Source: Actinomycetes bacterium
GTDB lineage: Bacteria > Actinomycetota > Actinomycetes > Propionibacteriales > Propionibacteriaceae
Length of the DNA stretch: 64,000 nucleotides
Direction: 5' to 3'
NCBI GenBank assembly: GCA_023458095.1
Contig: JAEXAS010000002.1
Coordinates: 1-64,000, forward strand
Shown here: one piece after another, positions 27,199-38,027 of the stretch
Numbering within the stretch: position 1 is the first letter of the stretch
Layout: each line of letters begins with the position of its first letter
The notes under the pieces: generated by a model
The model's database searches: none
Told to the model about the DNA's origin: nothing
What the model saw: only the letters and a program-made list of their open reading frames with translations
Made by a program: the position numbers and the translations under genes

Positions 27199-27349
27199 CC
27201 CAGCCTCGACTCGCTTCACCACCCGGTTCGAAAGAGCCACGCAGATCCCTGTCCGGATTCTGCCCGCATCACCGCCCATCACCGTCTCCAGGACTACCCC
27301 TGGGACACCTCCGCGCAGCAGCAATACCTTATTCACTAGGAGAAATGCC
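27199..27349 (+). promoter_or_regulatory. leader region between leader ORF and metY, with possible SD-sequestering pairing
   Basis: The metY Shine-Dalgarno is AGGAGA at 27338-27343, six bases before the ATG. TCTCC (27285-27289) or CCTCC (27308-27312) could pair with its GGAGA/GGAG. A competing small stem, CCAGG (27288-27292) with CCTGG (27299-27303), shares the first of these. Alternative folding controlled by ribosome position is plausible but not computed. I see no SAM, T-box or cobalamin riboswitch signature and no other gene in this stretch. Confidence 0.45.
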
Positions 27350-28633
27350 ATGTCCTACAGCCTCGACACGCTGACCGTCCATGCCGGCCAAGAGGAGCCC
27401 GACCCGACGACGCACTCCCGCGCCGTGCCGATCTATCAGACGGCCAGCTACGTCTTCGAGGACACCGAGGACGCCGCCGACCTGTTTGCCCTGCGCAAGC
27501 CGGGCAACATCTACTCCCGGATCATGAATCCCACCCAGTCCACCTTCGAAGAGCGGGTCAACGCCCTCGAAGGTGGCGTCGGCGCACTGGCCACGGCATC
27601 CGGTGCAGCCGCCATCACGTACGCGGTGCTCAACCTGACCTATGCCGGCGACAACATCGTGGCGCTGTCCACCTTGTACGGCGGCACCTACGCGCTCTTC
27701 GCTCACACGCTGGCCCAATACGGCATCGAGGCCCGCTTCGTGGATCCGACCAAGCCGGAGGACCTGGCCAACCACGTCGACGACAAGACCAAGCTGGTCT
27801 TCGGTGAGACCATCGGCAATCCCGCGATCAACGTCATCGACCTGGACGCCTGGTCACAGGCCGCCCACGCCCTGGGCCTGCCGTTCATCGTCGACAACAC
27901 CGTCGCCACCCCGCTGTTGGCGCGGGTCTTCGACCATGGCGCCGATATCGCCGTCCATTCGGCCACCAAGTACATCGGTGGGCATGGCACCGCGATCGGC
28001 GGCATCATCGTCGACTCCGGAAAGTTCGACTGGGCCGCCCATGCCGACCGGTTCCCGGGGTTGACCCGACCCGATCCGGCCTACCACGGTGCGGTGTGGA
28101 CCGATGCTGCCGGCCCGGCGGCCTACATCATCCGGGCCCGAACCGTGCTGCTTCGCAACACCGGAGCCACGCTCAGCCCGTTCAACTCCTGGCTGTTCCT
28201 TCAGGGCTTGGAAACCCTGCACTTGCGCATCGAGCGGCACTCCACGAATGCGCTGGAGGTGGCCCAGTTCCTGGAGAACCACGACGCGGTCGCCTGGGTG
28301 AACTACCCCGGCTTGGACTCCTCACCCCACAAAGCCGTCGCCGATCGGGTCCTGGCCGGCCGCGGCTACGGCGGCATTCTCGCCTTCGGCCTCAAGGCTG
28401 GACGCGAGGCAGGCGCGGCCTTCATCGAGTCACTGAAGCTGTTCAGTCACCTGGCCAATATCGGCGACGCCAAGAGCCTTGCCATCCACAACGCGACCAC
28501 CACCCACTCCCAGCTCAACGACGAGGAGCTTCTCGCCGCCGGAGTGGCCCCCGAAATGGTGCGACTCAGCATCGGCATCGAATCCGCCGCTGACCTCATC
28601 GCCGATCTGACTCAAGCACTCGAATCCATCTGA
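27350..28633 (+). CDS. metY: O-acetylhomoserine sulfhydrylase (MetY-type)
   Basis: 427 residues. It is a Cys/Met-metabolism PLP enzyme that makes homocysteine from O-acetylhomoserine and sulfide. The PLP lysine is about K207 (HSATKYIGGHGTAIGG). SYVFEDTEDAADLFAL and the NIYSRIMNPT stretch mark the long MetY branch (around 430 residues), as opposed to the shorter MetB branch. It is first in the metY-cysK-metB operon, so sulfide can go to either homocysteine (this gene) or cysteine (cysK). Confidence 0.93.
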   Translation: MSYSLDTLTVHAGQEEPDPTTHSRAVPIYQTASYVFEDTEDAADLFALRKPGNIYSRIMNPTQSTFEERVNALEGGVGALATASGAAAITYAVLNLTYAGDNIVALSTLYGGTYALFAHTLAQYGIEARFVDPTKPEDLANHVDDKTKLVFGETIGNPAINVIDLDAWSQAAHALGLPFIVDNTVATPLLARVFDHGADIAVHSATKYIGGHGTAIGGIIVDSGKFDWAAHADRFPGLTRPDPAYHGAVWTDAAGPAAYIIRARTVLLRNTGATLSPFNSWLFLQGLETLHLRIERHSTNALEVAQFLENHDAVAWVNYPGLDSSPHKAVADRVLAGRGYGGILAFGLKAGREAGAAFIESLKLFSHLANIGDAKSLAIHNATTTHSQLNDEELLAAGVAPEMVRLSIGIESAADLIADLTQALESI

Positions 28634-28664
28634 CACGTCACAAGCAAAAGGGAGAGAACACGAC

Positions 28665-29597
28665 ATGACGTACTACGAGGACGCAACCAAGCTGGTGGGT
28701 CGGACCCCGCTGGTGAAGATCAATCGCCTCTATGGCGACAGCACCGCCACGGTGCTGGCCAAGCTGGAGTACTACAACCCAGCCAATTCGGTGAAGGACC
28801 GCATCGGCGTGGCGATCATCAACGCCGCCGAAGCCGACGGTTCCCTGAAGCCCGGCGGCACCATCGTGGAGGGCACCAGTGGCAACACCGGTATCGCCCT
28901 GGCCTGGGTCGGTGCGGCGCGCGGTTACAAGGTGATCATCACCTTGCCGGAGAGTTTCTCCAAGGAGCGCCGAGCGGTCCTTCGCGCATTGGGCGCCGAA
29001 CTGGTCCTCACCCCGGCCGCTGAGGGTGTGCCCGGCGCCAACGCCCGCGCCAAGGAGATCGCCGAAAGCACTCCGGGAGCGATCCTGGCCCGGCAGTTCG
29101 ACAACCCGGCCAATGCGGAGATTCACCGCACCACCACCGCCGAGGAGATCTGGGCCGATACCGACGGCGAGGTCGACATCATCGTCTCCGGTGTCGGAAC
29201 CGGAGGAACGATCACCGGTCTCGGCACCAGGCTGAAGGAACTCAAGCCGTCGGTGCAGGTGTACGCAGTCGAGGCCGCGGAATCCGCAGTATTGTCCGGG
29301 GAGCCAAAGGGCCCGCACAAGATTCAGGGAATCAGCCCTGGCTTCATCCCGTCCATCCTGGATCTGGGTGTCGTGGACGGCATCATCAAGGTCACCGGTG
29401 ACGATGCCATCGAGTGGGCCAAACAGGTCGCCAAGAAGGAGGGCCTGCTGCTGGGGATCTCCTCGGGTGCGGCGCTGCGAGCCGCCGCTGACCTTGCGGC
29501 CGATCCGGCCAATGCCGGCAAGACCATTGTGGTCATCACCCCCGACTGGGGCGAGCGCTACCTGTCCACTCCGCTGTACGCCGACCTGCTCGACTGA
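28665..29597 (+). CDS. cysK: cysteine synthase (O-acetylserine sulfhydrylase)
   Basis: 310 residues. It condenses O-acetylserine and sulfide to cysteine. The PLP lysine is about K44 (NPANSVKDRIG), the substrate loop is EGTSGNTGIALAWV, and the glycine-rich phosphate loop is SGVGTGGTITG. It lies 31 bases after metY. There is no adjacent cysE, so the serine acetyltransferase must be elsewhere. Confidence 0.95.
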   Translation: MTYYEDATKLVGRTPLVKINRLYGDSTATVLAKLEYYNPANSVKDRIGVAIINAAEADGSLKPGGTIVEGTSGNTGIALAWVGAARGYKVIITLPESFSKERRAVLRALGAELVLTPAAEGVPGANARAKEIAESTPGAILARQFDNPANAEIHRTTTAEEIWADTDGEVDIIVSGVGTGGTITGLGTRLKELKPSVQVYAVEAAESAVLSGEPKGPHKIQGISPGFIPSILDLGVVDGIIKVTGDDAIEWAKQVAKKEGLLLGISSGAALRAAADLAADPANAGKTIVVITPDWGERYLSTPLYADLLD

Positions 29598-29669
29598 CAC
29601 CGACGGCCGCCGGGTCGATCGCACCCCATCGACTCGGCGGCCACCGCCCCTCACCGGAAAGACCTCCCG

Positions 29670-30866
29670 ATGACCCCCTCAGCTGCCAGCGCAACCGAAG
29701 CCTCAGCCCTGCGCCCAGCCACCGTCGCCGCCCGTGCCGGCATCTCCACCGATCCCAGCTACGGCGCCGTGGCACCAGCACTGCATCTGTCGGCCACCTT
29801 TCAGTTCGAGGGACTGGACCGTCCGCGGCGCTACGACTACACCCGCTCGGGCAACCCCACCCGCGAGTTGTTCGGCCAGGCCGTGGCCGATCTCGAAGGC
29901 GGTGTCACCGGCTGCGTGACCGCCTCCGGGATGGCTGCGATCACCGCCACGATCTTCGCGCTACTCCCTGCTCAGGGACGCATCGTGGTGCCCGCAGACT
30001 GCTACGGCGGGAGCTGGCGGTTCTTCGAAGCACTCGCGGCCAGTGGCCGGATCGGCACTGTGGACTATGCCGATCTCAGTGATCCGTCCCAGGCCTCGCG
30101 TGCCATCACCGCCGGAGTGGATCTGGTGTGGCTGGAGACTCCGTCCAATCCGCTGCTTCGAATCAGCGACATCGCCGCCATCAGCGCAGCAGCCCATGCA
30201 GTGGGCGCCGTCGTGGTGGCCGACAACACCTTCGCCAGCCCCGCCCTGCAACGCCCGCTGGCTCTGGGCGCCGATGTCGTGGTGCATTCGGCCACCAAAT
30301 ACCTCAATGGCCACAGCGATGTTGTGGCCGGAGTGGTGGTGGCCGGCGATGCCGAACGCGGTGCCAGGATCGCGGACTGGGCCAACACCTTGGGCCTGAC
30401 CGGGAGCCCCTTCGACTCCTATCTGGCCCTGCGTGGCCTGCACACCCTGCACGTGCGGATGGCTGCTGCTCAGCGCAATGCCGCAGCCGTTGCCGACCTG
30501 CTCGCCGCCCATCCGGCAGTGCAGGCGGTGCACTACCCCGGGTTGGTGGATCATCCCCAGCACGAACTAGCCAGCACCCAGATGACCGGCCCGGGCGCCA
30601 TCGTGAGTTTTCGCTTGGCTGACCGTCCGGCGGTGGCGGAGTTCGTCGAGGGCCTGCGATGTTTCTGTCTGGCCGAGAGCCTCGGCGGCATCGAATCGCT
30701 GGTGTGCCACCCGGCCACCATGACTCACGCCGCCATGTCGCCCCAAGCACGCACTCTGGCCGGCATCACTGACGGTCTGATCCGGCTCAGCCTCGGCATC
30801 GAGGACACCGCCGATCTACTCGCTGACATCACCGCCGGCCTGAACCGCGCCAGCCGACTCGCCTGA
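29670..30866 (+). CDS. metB: trans-sulfuration PLP enzyme, cystathionine gamma-synthase-like
   Basis: 398 residues. The PLP lysine is about K210 ([16 protein letters not shown]). [12 protein letters not shown], the [10 protein letters not shown] loop and [10 protein letters not shown] are characteristic of the MetB/MetC group. The reaction is most likely cystathionine synthesis from an acylated homoserine and cysteine, but gamma-lyase or homocysteine desulfhydrase activity cannot be excluded. It is third in the sulfur operon, 72 bases after cysK. Confidence 0.88.
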   Translation: MTPSAASATEASALRPATVAARAGISTDPSYGAVAPALHLSATFQFEGLDRPRRYDYTRSGNPTRELFGQAVADLEGGVTGCVTASGMAAITATIFALLPAQGRIVVPADCYGGSWRFFEALAASGRIGTVDYADLSDPSQASRAITAGVDLVWLETPSNPLLRISDIAAISAAAHAVGAVVVADNTFASPALQRPLALGADVVVHSATKYLNGHSDVVAGVVVAGDAERGARIADWANTLGLTGSPFDSYLALRGLHTLHVRMAAAQRNAAAVADLLAAHPAVQAVHYPGLVDHPQHELASTQMTGPGAIVSFRLADRPAVAEFVEGLRCFCLAESLGGIESLVCHPATMTHAAMSPQARTLAGITDGLIRLSLGIEDTADLLADITAGLNRASRLA

Positions 30867-30882
30867 GTCGATCTATCCCCCA

Positions 30883-30899
30883 CCACGGCTCATCCGTGG
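30883..30899 (+). terminator. small hairpin after metB
   Basis: CCACGG, a five-base loop, then CCGTGG. It could end or attenuate the sulfur operon before DUF4395; no U-tract follows. Confidence 0.4.
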
Positions 30900-30929
30900 C
30901 CCTGCTTTGCCGCCCCAGAAAGATCTCCC

Positions 30930-31394
30930 ATGCCTGCCCAAACCAATCGAATCGACCCACGCGGAGCCCGATTCAGCGCCGCCGTCACCGCCGCGGTGCT
31001 GGCCACCAGCCTCGCCCTTGGGCCAGGATCGACGGCCGCGCTCATCCTGGTCGCCATCCAGACTGTTGCCTTCACCATCGGAACCCTGCTCGGCCCCGGG
31101 CTTCAACCGTGGGCTGTGATCTTCGCCAAGCTCATCCGCCCCCGTCTCAGCGGCCCGCCGCAGTGGGAGGACGCCCGTCCGCCACGATTCGCACAAACCG
31201 TCGGCCTGGTGTTCGCGGCCCTGGCCCTGATCGGCTTGGTCAGTGGAATCTCGGCCCTGTTCGTCGTTGCCGCCGGCTTCGCCCTGCTGGCCGCGTTGCT
31301 GAATGCGGTGTTCAACTTCTGCCTCGGCTGCGAGCTGTACCTCCTGCTGGCCCGACTGGGCCGGCGTCCGGCAAGCCCTGAGGAGCGGCCGTGA
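30930..31394 (+). CDS. DUF4395 membrane protein
   Basis: 154 residues, four hydrophobic segments, DPRGARFSAAVTA at the start and FNFCLGCELYLLLARLG near the end. The CxxC in the last helix (FCLGC) is the hallmark of DUF4395. These proteins commonly pair with a thioredoxin-fold protein, as here. This suggests a membrane dithiol that exchanges electrons or sulfur with the partner, which is inference. Confidence 0.88.
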   Translation: MPAQTNRIDPRGARFSAAVTAAVLATSLALGPGSTAALILVAIQTVAFTIGTLLGPGLQPWAVIFAKLIRPRLSGPPQWEDARPPRFAQTVGLVFAALALIGLVSGISALFVVAAGFALLAALLNAVFNFCLGCELYLLLARLGRRPASPEERP

Positions 31395-31807
31395 CCGGCC
31401 TGTGGGTGGTGCTGGCCGCGGTCGTGGTGGCGGTGACCTTCGGTGGCTACCGACACCTGACCGATGGTCGCGCGCGCCGGGTGCGCGGCGCTGAGGCGCT
31501 GGATGCGACCACCTTGGGTGCCGGTCTGGGCAGCCAGGTGACCTTCGTGCAGTTCTCCAGTCCGCTGTGCGCCCCGTGCCGCAGCACCGCAGCGGTCATC
31601 GCCGATATCACGGGAACTCAGACCGGAGCGGTGCACATTGAGCTCGATGCTGCCGAGCGTCTCGATCTCGTCTCCCGCTTCGGCATCACCCGAACCCCCA
31701 CCGTGCTCGTCCTGGATGCCGCCGGTGCGGTACGGACTCGCCTGGTGGGGCCCACGCGACCCGACGCGGTGCGGGCAGCCTTCGAGCAAACCCGCCAGGC
31801 CGCCTGA
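31391..31807 (+). CDS. thioredoxin-fold protein
   Basis: 138 residues from a GTG overlapping the DUF4395 stop (GTGA). An N-terminal membrane helix (about 3-20) leads to a thioredoxin domain with the redox motif CAPC (FSSPLCAPCRSTAA) and the cis-proline strand GITRTPTVLVLD. It is probably anchored with the domain in the cytoplasm or facing the membrane partner. Coupled translation with DUF4395 implies a joint role in thiol chemistry next to cysteine synthesis. Confidence 0.9.
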   Translation: MTGLWVVLAAVVVAVTFGGYRHLTDGRARRVRGAEALDATTLGAGLGSQVTFVQFSSPLCAPCRSTAAVIADITGTQTGAVHIELDAAERLDLVSRFGITRTPTVLVLDAAGAVRTRLVGPTRPDAVRAAFEQTRQAA

Positions 31808-31814
31808 GGTCCTC

Positions 31815-31820
31815 TAGGCT
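31815..31820 (+). promoter_or_regulatory. -10 box (TAGGCT), probable leaderless chorismate mutase mRNA
   Basis: TAGGCT ends six bases before the GTG at 31827, with no Shine-Dalgarno between. The gene can thus be transcribed separately from the sulfur genes. Confidence 0.5.
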
Positions 31821-31826
31821 GGGGCC

Positions 31827-32111
31827 GTGCAGCAGGATCCCGAACTCGAAGCGCTGCGCGGCTCGATCGACAATCTCGACGCCGCGATCATCAATCTGCT
31901 CGCTGAGCGGTTCAAGATCACTCAGCGGGTGGGTGTGCTCAAGTCTGAACGTGGCCTGGCCGCAGCCGACCCCGAACGCGAGGAGCAGCAGATCGCCCGG
32001 CTACGTCGGCTCGCTCAGGAGGCCAATCTCGATCCCGAGTTCGCCCAGAAGTGGCTGACCTTCGTGGTCGCCGAGGTCGTTCGCCACCACCAGGCACTCG
32101 GCGCCGAATAG
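31827..32111 (+). CDS. chorismate mutase, AroQ type
   Basis: 94 residues, the size of a single AroQ domain. LEALRGSIDNLDAAIINLLAERF and the KITQRVGVLK stretch supply the catalytic Arg and Lys of the all-helical fold. It converts chorismate to prephenate for Phe/Tyr. Actinobacterial enzymes of this kind often need a DAHP synthase partner for full activity; none is in the window. Confidence 0.92.
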   Translation: MQQDPELEALRGSIDNLDAAIINLLAERFKITQRVGVLKSERGLAAADPEREEQQIARLRRLAQEANLDPEFAQKWLTFVVAEVVRHHQALGAE

Positions 32112-32140
32112 TCGGCGTTGGTGGGCCGGAATCTCGCGAT

Positions 32141-32668
32141 TCAGGCGTGATGCTCGTAGCGACGAAGGTGGCGCATGGTCCCTTTGAGCTCGCTGTCTTC
32201 GGTGGCATCCAGCGCCTGGAATCCCGCCGCTGTGGCCACCCGAATTGAGGCCAGGTTCACGTCTTCGATCAAGGCGTAGATCCGCTCGAGGCCCAGTTGG
32301 CTATGACCCCAATCGCACAGGATTCGTACCGCCTGGGCGGCTGCACCTTTGCCGCGCGCCCACGGCGCCATCCAGTAGCCGAGTTCGACCTGATCCGGAC
32401 CCTCGTCGAGGTGAAAGATCGAGCACATGCCCAACAGGCCGCTGAGATCACAAATCGCGAAGTGCGCTCCGGATCGTTCAGCCCACTGCTGCCGGGTGAG
32501 CGCGAGGTAGTCGCGGGCGTCGGCTTCGGTGTACGGCTGCGGGACGCGGGTGAAATGAGCGATGTCCAGATCAGCGCACGCCTTGGTGATCACCGCGACA
32601 TCGGCGTCGTCGGGAGCTCGCAGCGTGATTCCGGCATCACTGAGGATGGGTGGATCTTGGGGCCACAT
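32141..32668 (-). CDS. GNAT family N-acetyltransferase
   Basis: 175 residues, RimJ/RimL-like: ITLRAPDDADVAVITKACAD at the start, ELGYWMAPWARGKGAAAQAVR as the acetyl-CoA site and NLASIRVATAAGFQ near the end. The substrate is unknown. The gene is convergent with the chorismate mutase and lies in tandem with the MATE gene upstream, 20 bases away. Confidence 0.88.
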   Translation of the reverse strand: MWPQDPPILSDAGITLRAPDDADVAVITKACADLDIAHFTRVPQPYTEADARDYLALTRQQWAERSGAHFAICDLSGLLGMCSIFHLDEGPDQVELGYWMAPWARGKGAAAQAVRILCDWGHSQLGLERIYALIEDVNLASIRVATAAGFQALDATEDSELKGTMRHLRRYEHHA

Positions 32669-32688
32669 GGCAACAGGTTAGCCGGGGA

Positions 32689-34026
32689 CTACCGCTGCGC
32701 ACCCACCACCAGCCAGGCGTCCCCGCGCACCCGATGTCGCAGGAAGGCCCACCGGATCGCCATGAACGCGATGAAGGCACACCACAGCACCGCCGTGGCC
32801 GGCCCGACCCCCCAGTCCAAGACCAGCGGAGTCGCCCAGTGCACTGACAGCACCACCGGAAGGTAGAGCACCAAGGTCGCGACCATCGCCTTGGCCAACC
32901 AGCGCCCATCACCGGCCCCGATCAGCACCCCGTCCACGACGAATACCAATCCCGACAGCCACCCGAAACCACCCACAACCAGCAGGCTGGCCGACAGTGC
33001 CTGTTGCACCGCAGGATCGGGACTGAACAGCATGGGCAGCAGCGGGGAGGACGCCGCCAGCAGCAGGCCCAACACGAGTCCGCCCCACAGCCCCCAGCGC
33101 AGCATGATGCGGGTCGCTGACCGGGCCGCGGCGGTGTTGCCGGCCCCCAGTTCCTTGCCGGTCAGCGCCTGCGCCGCGATCGCCAGCGCATCCAAGGCGA
33201 ACGCTTGGAAGGTCCACACGGTGGCAGTCACCTGGTGAGCGGCCAGAATCACATCGCCCATACCGGCTGCCACCCAGGTGGTGACCAACAGCACAGCTCG
33301 CAATGCCACGGTGCGGATGAACAGCGGAATCCCCGTCGTGGCCGCCTGCAACACCCGCCCCGGCGAAGGACGCAGTTCGGCATGCTCGCGACGGGCCTGC
33401 CAGACCAACACCGCCACCAGGCCCAACGCCATTCCGGTTTGAGCGATCACGGTGCCCCAGGCCGACCCGGCAATGCCCCAGCCCAAGCCGAGTACGAGGA
33501 TCAGATTCAGCGCAATATTTCCGCTGAAGCCGGCCACCGAAGCGACGAGCGGGGTGCGGGTGTCCTGCAGCCCCCTCAGTGCTCCGGTAGCTGCCAGCGC
33601 GACCAGCATGGCGGGCAGCCCGATCGCGGAGATACGCAGATAGATCACCGCCTCGGCCAGCGCCTGCATCGACGCGCCGAAGACCGCAGCCAACGGTTCG
33701 GCCGAGATCCAGACTGCGACCGCCACCAGCACGCCGAGTCCCACGGCCAGCCAGGTGCCGTCCAGCCCGGCGCTGACCGCGACCCGGCGCGCTCCGGCGC
33801 CCACCTGCCGCGCCACGATCGACGTGGTGCCATAGGCGAGGAAGACGAAAAGGTTCGCTGCGGTCAACAACACCGCACTGGCCACGCCCAGACCGGCCAG
33901 CGAGGTTGTTCCCAGGTGGCCGATGATGGCGGTATCAGCCAGGAGAAAGAGCGGCTCGGCGACCAGCGCCAGAAAGGCAGGAATCGCCAGCGCGAGGATC
34001 TCTCGAGTCTGACTGCGCCGCTTCAC
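32689..34026 (-). CDS. MATE family efflux transporter (DinF-like)
   Basis: 445 residues, twelve predicted helices in two bundles. AIPAFLALVAEPLFLLADTA at the N-terminus and the central GALRGLQDTRTPL motif are those of DinF/NorM-like multidrug or toxic compound exporters driven by Na+ or H+. The substrate is not predictable. Confidence 0.92.
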   Translation of the reverse strand: MKRRSQTREILALAIPAFLALVAEPLFLLADTAIIGHLGTTSLAGLGVASAVLLTAANLFVFLAYGTTSIVARQVGAGARRVAVSAGLDGTWLAVGLGVLVAVAVWISAEPLAAVFGASMQALAEAVIYLRISAIGLPAMLVALAATGALRGLQDTRTPLVASVAGFSGNIALNLILVLGLGWGIAGSAWGTVIAQTGMALGLVAVLVWQARREHAELRPSPGRVLQAATTGIPLFIRTVALRAVLLVTTWVAAGMGDVILAAHQVTATVWTFQAFALDALAIAAQALTGKELGAGNTAAARSATRIMLRWGLWGGLVLGLLLAASSPLLPMLFSPDPAVQQALSASLLVVGGFGWLSGLVFVVDGVLIGAGDGRWLAKAMVATLVLYLPVVLSVHWATPLVLDWGVGPATAVLWCAFIAFMAIRWAFLRHRVRGDAWLVVGAQR

Positions 34027-34116
34027 CGCCCCAACCTAACCCGCTGGCCGAAGCCGAGGTTTCGATCAGATCAGGAGGTGGACGTCAGCGGTAACCGGCT
34101 CGATCAGGCGACGCCC

Positions 34117-34122
34117 TAGACT
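34117..34122 (+). promoter_or_regulatory. -10 box (TAGACT) upstream of the mannosyltransferase gene
   Basis: TAGACT lies 34 bases before the ATG at 34157, giving a short leader that carries the CCGGAG ribosome-binding site. Confidence 0.4.
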
Positions 34123-34156
34123 GGCGCGCAGAACTGCACCTTCCCACCGGAGTCCC

Positions 34157-35518
34157 ATGACCGTCCCTGTGTCCTCAGCGCTGCGCTCGCCGGGAGTGTG
34201 GACCGGTTTCGCAGGCAGCCTGGCTATCGCGTGGGGATCCTGCCACCCGGAGTTTTCCTTCAATCCGCTGGGCTGGCCCTCGGCGACGATCAACAGCATC
34301 GGCCTGGCCGCGGGGCTACCGGCCGACCGGATTCTGATCGTGCTGGGCGTGGTCGCACTGACCTGGGCCTGGTGGCATGTCCGGCCCACCAGCGACCGTG
34401 AGCCCATCCACGCCGGTACCGCGCTGGCCTTGTGGGCCCTACCACTGCTGGCGGTGCCGCCGGTGTTGAGCCCTGACGCCACCTTGTACGCCGATCTCGG
34501 GTGGACGCTGCACACCGGAGCCAATCCCTACCTGGTGGGCCTGGCCGCCAGCGGCGGGCCGTTCATGCCCCAGGTCGATCAGTTGTGGGCGGGCTCGGGG
34601 GTGGCCTACCCCCCGCTGACTTTGGTGATCAACCAGGCGCTCGGCATTCTCACCGGCTTCCATCCCTACTGGACGGTGGTGGCCATGCGCGTCCCGGCGG
34701 TGCTCGCCGTGGCAGCCATGCTGTGGCTGGTACCCCGCATCGCCGGCCTGGTCGGCGTGCCCGCTCGCGGAGCGGTCTGGCTCGGCGTGCTCAATCCCTT
34801 GCTGGTGCTGCATTTCTTGGGTGGCGCCCACAACGATGCCGCCATGGTGGCGGTGAGTCTGGCCGCGATCTGGGTGGCGCTGCGCTGGCAGGGCGTCTGG
34901 GCTCACTTCGTCCTGGCACCGCTGCTCGTGGGCCTGGCAATGAGCCTCAAACAGCAAGGCGGGCTGACGGTGATTGCGGTGGCCGGCTTGCCGGTGATGG
35001 CCAGCCTGGCCGCACTGCCGCTGGCGCGTCGGTTGTGGCTACTGGGCTGGCGCACCGTGATCGTGACTGCTGTGGCCGGACTCGGTTTCGTGGCGATCAG
35101 TCTGGCCACCGGTCTGGGGTTCGGATGGGTCGGTTGGCTGGATCTCATGGGGCTGGCCGGGACGCCGGCTCCGCTGGCTTTGCTCGCCAAATTGGGGGCG
35201 ATCATCGTGACCGCCGCCGGTGGTTCGCCCACCGGCTTCCTGATCCTGGCCGGACGGATCAGTACCGCACTGTTGCTGATCGTGCTGATCTGGATCGTGG
35301 TCCGCTTCAGCGACCGTCCGCTCAGCGCCGTGGCCTGGGGTTCGTTGGCGGTCGCCGTGCTGGGGCAGGCGCTTCATCCGTGGTATCTGCCGTGGAGCCT
35401 GGCTCTGCTCGGCCTGATTCCGCTCACCCGCCGCCAGCGTTACGCCGTCTTCGGGTTGGCCATCGCCTTCTGTGTGTGGAATGCCTTCCAGACCGTCATC
35501 TGGCACGGGCAGTACTGA
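34157..35518 (+). CDS. mptB: polyprenol-phosphomannose-dependent alpha-1,6-mannosyltransferase, MptB-like
   Basis: 453 residues, ten or more membrane helices. [22 protein letters not shown] carries the acidic catalytic-loop residues of GT-C enzymes. [19 protein letters not shown] is a strong marker of the MptB/GT87-like actinobacterial family. It would extend a mannan chain on a lipid anchor on the outer face of the membrane, as in lipomannan-type glycolipid synthesis. No other glycolipid genes are adjacent. Confidence 0.82.
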   Translation: MTVPVSSALRSPGVWTGFAGSLAIAWGSCHPEFSFNPLGWPSATINSIGLAAGLPADRILIVLGVVALTWAWWHVRPTSDREPIHAGTALALWALPLLAVPPVLSPDATLYADLGWTLHTGANPYLVGLAASGGPFMPQVDQLWAGSGVAYPPLTLVINQALGILTGFHPYWTVVAMRVPAVLAVAAMLWLVPRIAGLVGVPARGAVWLGVLNPLLVLHFLGGAHNDAAMVAVSLAAIWVALRWQGVWAHFVLAPLLVGLAMSLKQQGGLTVIAVAGLPVMASLAALPLARRLWLLGWRTVIVTAVAGLGFVAISLATGLGFGWVGWLDLMGLAGTPAPLALLAKLGAIIVTAAGGSPTGFLILAGRISTALLLIVLIWIVVRFSDRPLSAVAWGSLAVAVLGQALHPWYLPWSLALLGLIPLTRRQRYAVFGLAIAFCVWNAFQTVIWHGQY

Positions 35519-35547
35519 ATCATGATCGACGTGGCAAGATCGACGGT

Positions 35548-38020
<2,473 letters not shown>

Positions 38021-38027
38021 GGTTGCC

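Noticed and set aside
27042..27349. A SAM or T-box riboswitch in front of metY
   Set aside because: None of the conserved core sequences of SAM-I, SAM-II, SAM-IV or T-box leaders can be found; the Cys-rich ORF is a sufficient explanation.
27090..27374. A 94-codon frame ([11 protein letters not shown]) overlapping the metY leader and the metY start in another frame
   Set aside because: It runs past the metY ribosome-binding site and start codon, has no ribosome-binding site or family match, and competes with the better supported Cys-rich leader ORF.
34501..35547. A long N-terminal extension of the TIGR01777 protein inside mptB
   Set aside because: The frame is only open because of high GC; the Rossmann motif starts at the ATG at 35548 and mptB occupies the upstream DNA.
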